Source of the DNA: an uncultured Eubacteriales bacterium
GTDB taxonomy: Bacteria > Bacillota > Clostridia > Peptostreptococcales > Anaerovoracaceae
Direction: 5' to 3'
DNA: 32,139 nt
Assembly (NCBI GenBank): GCA_910583765.1
Contig: CAJTYS010000042.1
Span: forward strand, 1 to 32,139
A program made the translations under genes and the position numbers. Shown piece after piece: positions 30,614-32,139 of this stretch. The notes under the pieces were generated by a model that saw only the letters and a list, made by a program, of their open reading frames with translations, was not told the origin of the DNA and did no database searches. The first letter of the stretch is position 1, and each line of letters starts with the position of its first letter.

Positions 30614-32090
30614 AAATCACAATACAAATAAAATACTCTTTCCCCTCATCACAAATCTTCTGCAGGGACTTCTGTACTTTCACCCGAATATGATCCGGTA
30701 CGCCGGACAGCTTGCTCTGCATCTGCTCAGCCACCATGTCATACAACGTTTTGCCAAAAATATTGGTCTCCCAGATCTTTTCCGGCTGACTTTCAAACTC
30801 TGTCAGCAAATATTTCGCCAGATCCTCTGCCTGCTGCTCAGCCCCCACTACCGGCGCTACTTCTGTAGTGATATCCGTGCGTATGATATGTAGGCTCGGC
30901 GCCGTGGCTGTGAGGCGAATTCCGCACTTGCTGCCTTGCTTGAACACCTCCGGTTCTCCCAGGGTCATTTCCGTGAGCTTTGGTTGGACAATGCCGTAAC
31001 CAGTTGCTTCTACTTGCTCCATGGCGCCTTTCAGCTTGTCGTAGGATTTCTTCGCAGCAGCAAATTCCCGAAGCAAACGGAAGAATTCAAAATCATTTTC
31101 CACCTTTTCATCCATCAGTTCTTCGATCACCTTGTAGAACAGCCCATCGACCATCTTTACTTCCATGACCACCTGACCCGTGCTCAGATCCATATCCGCG
31201 ACTCGTGCGGATTCTATGACCTTGCCATCCACCAGGATCCCTGCCGTCTTTTGGATGTCTTCCGCGTTTTCAAAAACAGCAGACCAGGCCCTGACGCTTT
31301 CGATGACCGAAGCCTTGATCCAGTGATCGGTTTCCAAGCCTTCCATGAACCCTGGCAGCTGAAACGAGATCTCACTGATCGGGAACTGATACAGAACCTT
31401 TTCCACGATCTGATTCAACTCTGTGCTGCTCATTTTCGCGCAGTTCACAGCCATGGCAGGGACATGATGCTTTTCCTGCAGCTCTCCGGCCAAAGACTGG
31501 GCTGAAACAGACTGTGGCTCCGTGGAATTGACCACCACCACGAAAGGCTTTTTCAGCGCCTTCAGTTGAGAGATCACTCGATCTTCCGCATCCTCATAAT
31601 TTGCCCTGGGGATCTCCGAAGTGGTCCCGTCTGTGGTCACTACGATCCCAATGGTAGAATGCTCTTCAATGACCTTTCGAGTCCCCTTTTCAGCCGCCTC
31701 CTCAAATGGGATCTTCTCATCGTCCCAGGGAGTTCCTACCATTCTGGACTTGCCGTCTTCCACATGACCCAAGGCTTCCGGCACCAGATATCCAACACAA
31801 TCCACAAGGCGAACCCGGCAATTCATATTGCCCGGCATTTTTAAGCTGGCAGCCTCAGCGGGAACAAACTTTGGCTCCGTTGTGGTGATGGTCCTTCCCG
31901 AACCGCTCTGAGGCATTTCATCCAGCAGCCGCTCCTTGGCGTAAACATTCTTCATATTAGGCACTACCAGCAGATCCATGAACCGTTTAATAAACGTGGA
32001 TTTTCCCACCCGAACCGGACCAACGACGCCTATATAAATATCACCCTGGGATCTTTTAGCAATGCTTTCATAGATATTTAAACTTTCCAA
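30612..32090 (-). CDS. spoIVA: Stage IV sporulation protein A (spore coat morphogenetic ATPase)
   Basis: Cytoskeletal ATPase that polymerises on the forespore surface and anchors the coat in spore formers. Walker A is GPVRVGKS, followed by TFIKRFM; the switch region has GSGRTITTTEPKFVPAEA, and VRLVDCVGYLVPEALGH carries the Walker B-like Asp. The C-terminus ends EGKEYFICIVI, matching the family's conserved end. The frame reaches a TTG at 32126, but GGGAGG lies nine bases before a TTG at 32090, giving 492 residues, the same length as the Bacillus subtilis protein, and the expected beginning MESLNIYESIAKRSQGD. The gene is single, as usual, and should be controlled by sigma-E. Confidence 0.96.
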   Translation of the reverse strand: MESLNIYESIAKRSQGDIYIGVVGPVRVGKSTFIKRFMDLLVVPNMKNVYAKERLLDEMPQSGSGRTITTTEPKFVPAEAASLKMPGNMNCRVRLVDCVGYLVPEALGHVEDGKSRMVGTPWDDEKIPFEEAAEKGTRKVIEEHSTIGIVVTTDGTTSEIPRANYEDAEDRVISQLKALKKPFVVVVNSTEPQSVSAQSLAGELQEKHHVPAMAVNCAKMSSTELNQIVEKVLYQFPISEISFQLPGFMEGLETDHWIKASVIESVRAWSAVFENAEDIQKTAGILVDGKVIESARVADMDLSTGQVVMEVKMVDGLFYKVIEELMDEKVENDFEFFRLLREFAAAKKSYDKLKGAMEQVEATGYGIVQPKLTEMTLGEPEVFKQGSKCGIRLTATAPSLHIIRTDITTEVAPVVGAEQQAEDLAKYLLTEFESQPEKIWETNIFGKTLYDMVAEQMQSKLSGVPDHIRVKVQKSLQKICDEGKEYFICIVI

Positions 32091-32127
32091 AACAAAAACC
32101 TCCCTGTGCCTTTGACTATAAATCAAT

Positions 32128-32135
32128 ATAGTATA
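32128..32135 (-). promoter_or_regulatory. Possible sigma-E type -10 element of spoIVA
   Basis: TATACTAT on the minus strand resembles the sigma-E -10 box (CATACAAT-like) and lies about 37 bases before the TTG start. The -35 element would fall outside the window, so support is weak. Confidence 0.25.
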
Positions 32136-32139
32136 TTAG

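Overview
The window looks like a chromosomal segment of an anaerobic, spore-forming member of the Clostridia (Bacillota). The evidence is a soluble [FeFe] hydrogenase with its TM1266-type small partner, an F-type ATP synthase whose c subunit carries sodium-binding residues, a T-box leader in front of valS, spoIVA, strong Shine-Dalgarno sites and some GTG/TTG starts. A closer placement (for example an Anaerovoracaceae-like lineage) is only a guess. No tRNA, rRNA, CRISPR array, prophage or intact insertion sequence was seen.

Layout. 1-1865 (+): the 3' part of the [FeFe] hydrogenase gene, a hairpin, then the 81-residue hydrogenase-system regulator behind a palindrome-rich leader. 2067-5254 (-): a three-gene catabolic unit of GPH-type transporter, cyclase-family metal hydrolase and ureohydrolase (agmatinase family). 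It is preceded by a near-perfect sigma-54 promoter and three copies of an inverted repeat that are probable enhancer sites. The probable activator, a PAS/AAA+/HTH protein, is encoded immediately upstream (5538-6923, -). 7087-13767 (-): the full ATP synthase operon atpI-B-E-F-H-A-G-D-C with its own promoter and terminator. 14084-18133 (-): yhbY, truA, a dCMP deaminase gene, a wecA/tagO-like gene and a MATE exporter, tightly packed or overlapping. 18197-18892 (-): an unusual short prepilin-peptidase-like protein. 19176-20103 (+): an orphan Hpt protein and a PNPOx-like flavoprotein. 20222-26276 (-): valS, folC, a lipid kinase, a GNAT acetyltransferase and a double-OB SSB-like protein, all downstream of a T-box. 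26886-28737 (+): a MarR repressor and a MATE exporter with clear candidate operators. 28845-30263 (-): a DUF4180 protein and an Rpn/PD-(D/E)XK nuclease-like protein, each with its own signals. 30612-32090 (-): spoIVA, followed by an unusual long palindrome, a repeated 19-mer and a strand-biased low-complexity tract.

The best candidate for an undescribed system is the sigma-54-controlled transporter/cyclase/ureohydrolase unit. It would import a compound, open a ring or split an amide with the cyclase-family enzyme, and release urea or a related product with the ureohydrolase. The substrate cannot be read from sequence. The cyclase-family enzyme has Gln where the family motif usually has its first His. 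The second most interesting region is the structured, repeated and strand-asymmetric DNA between spoIVA and the Rpn gene.
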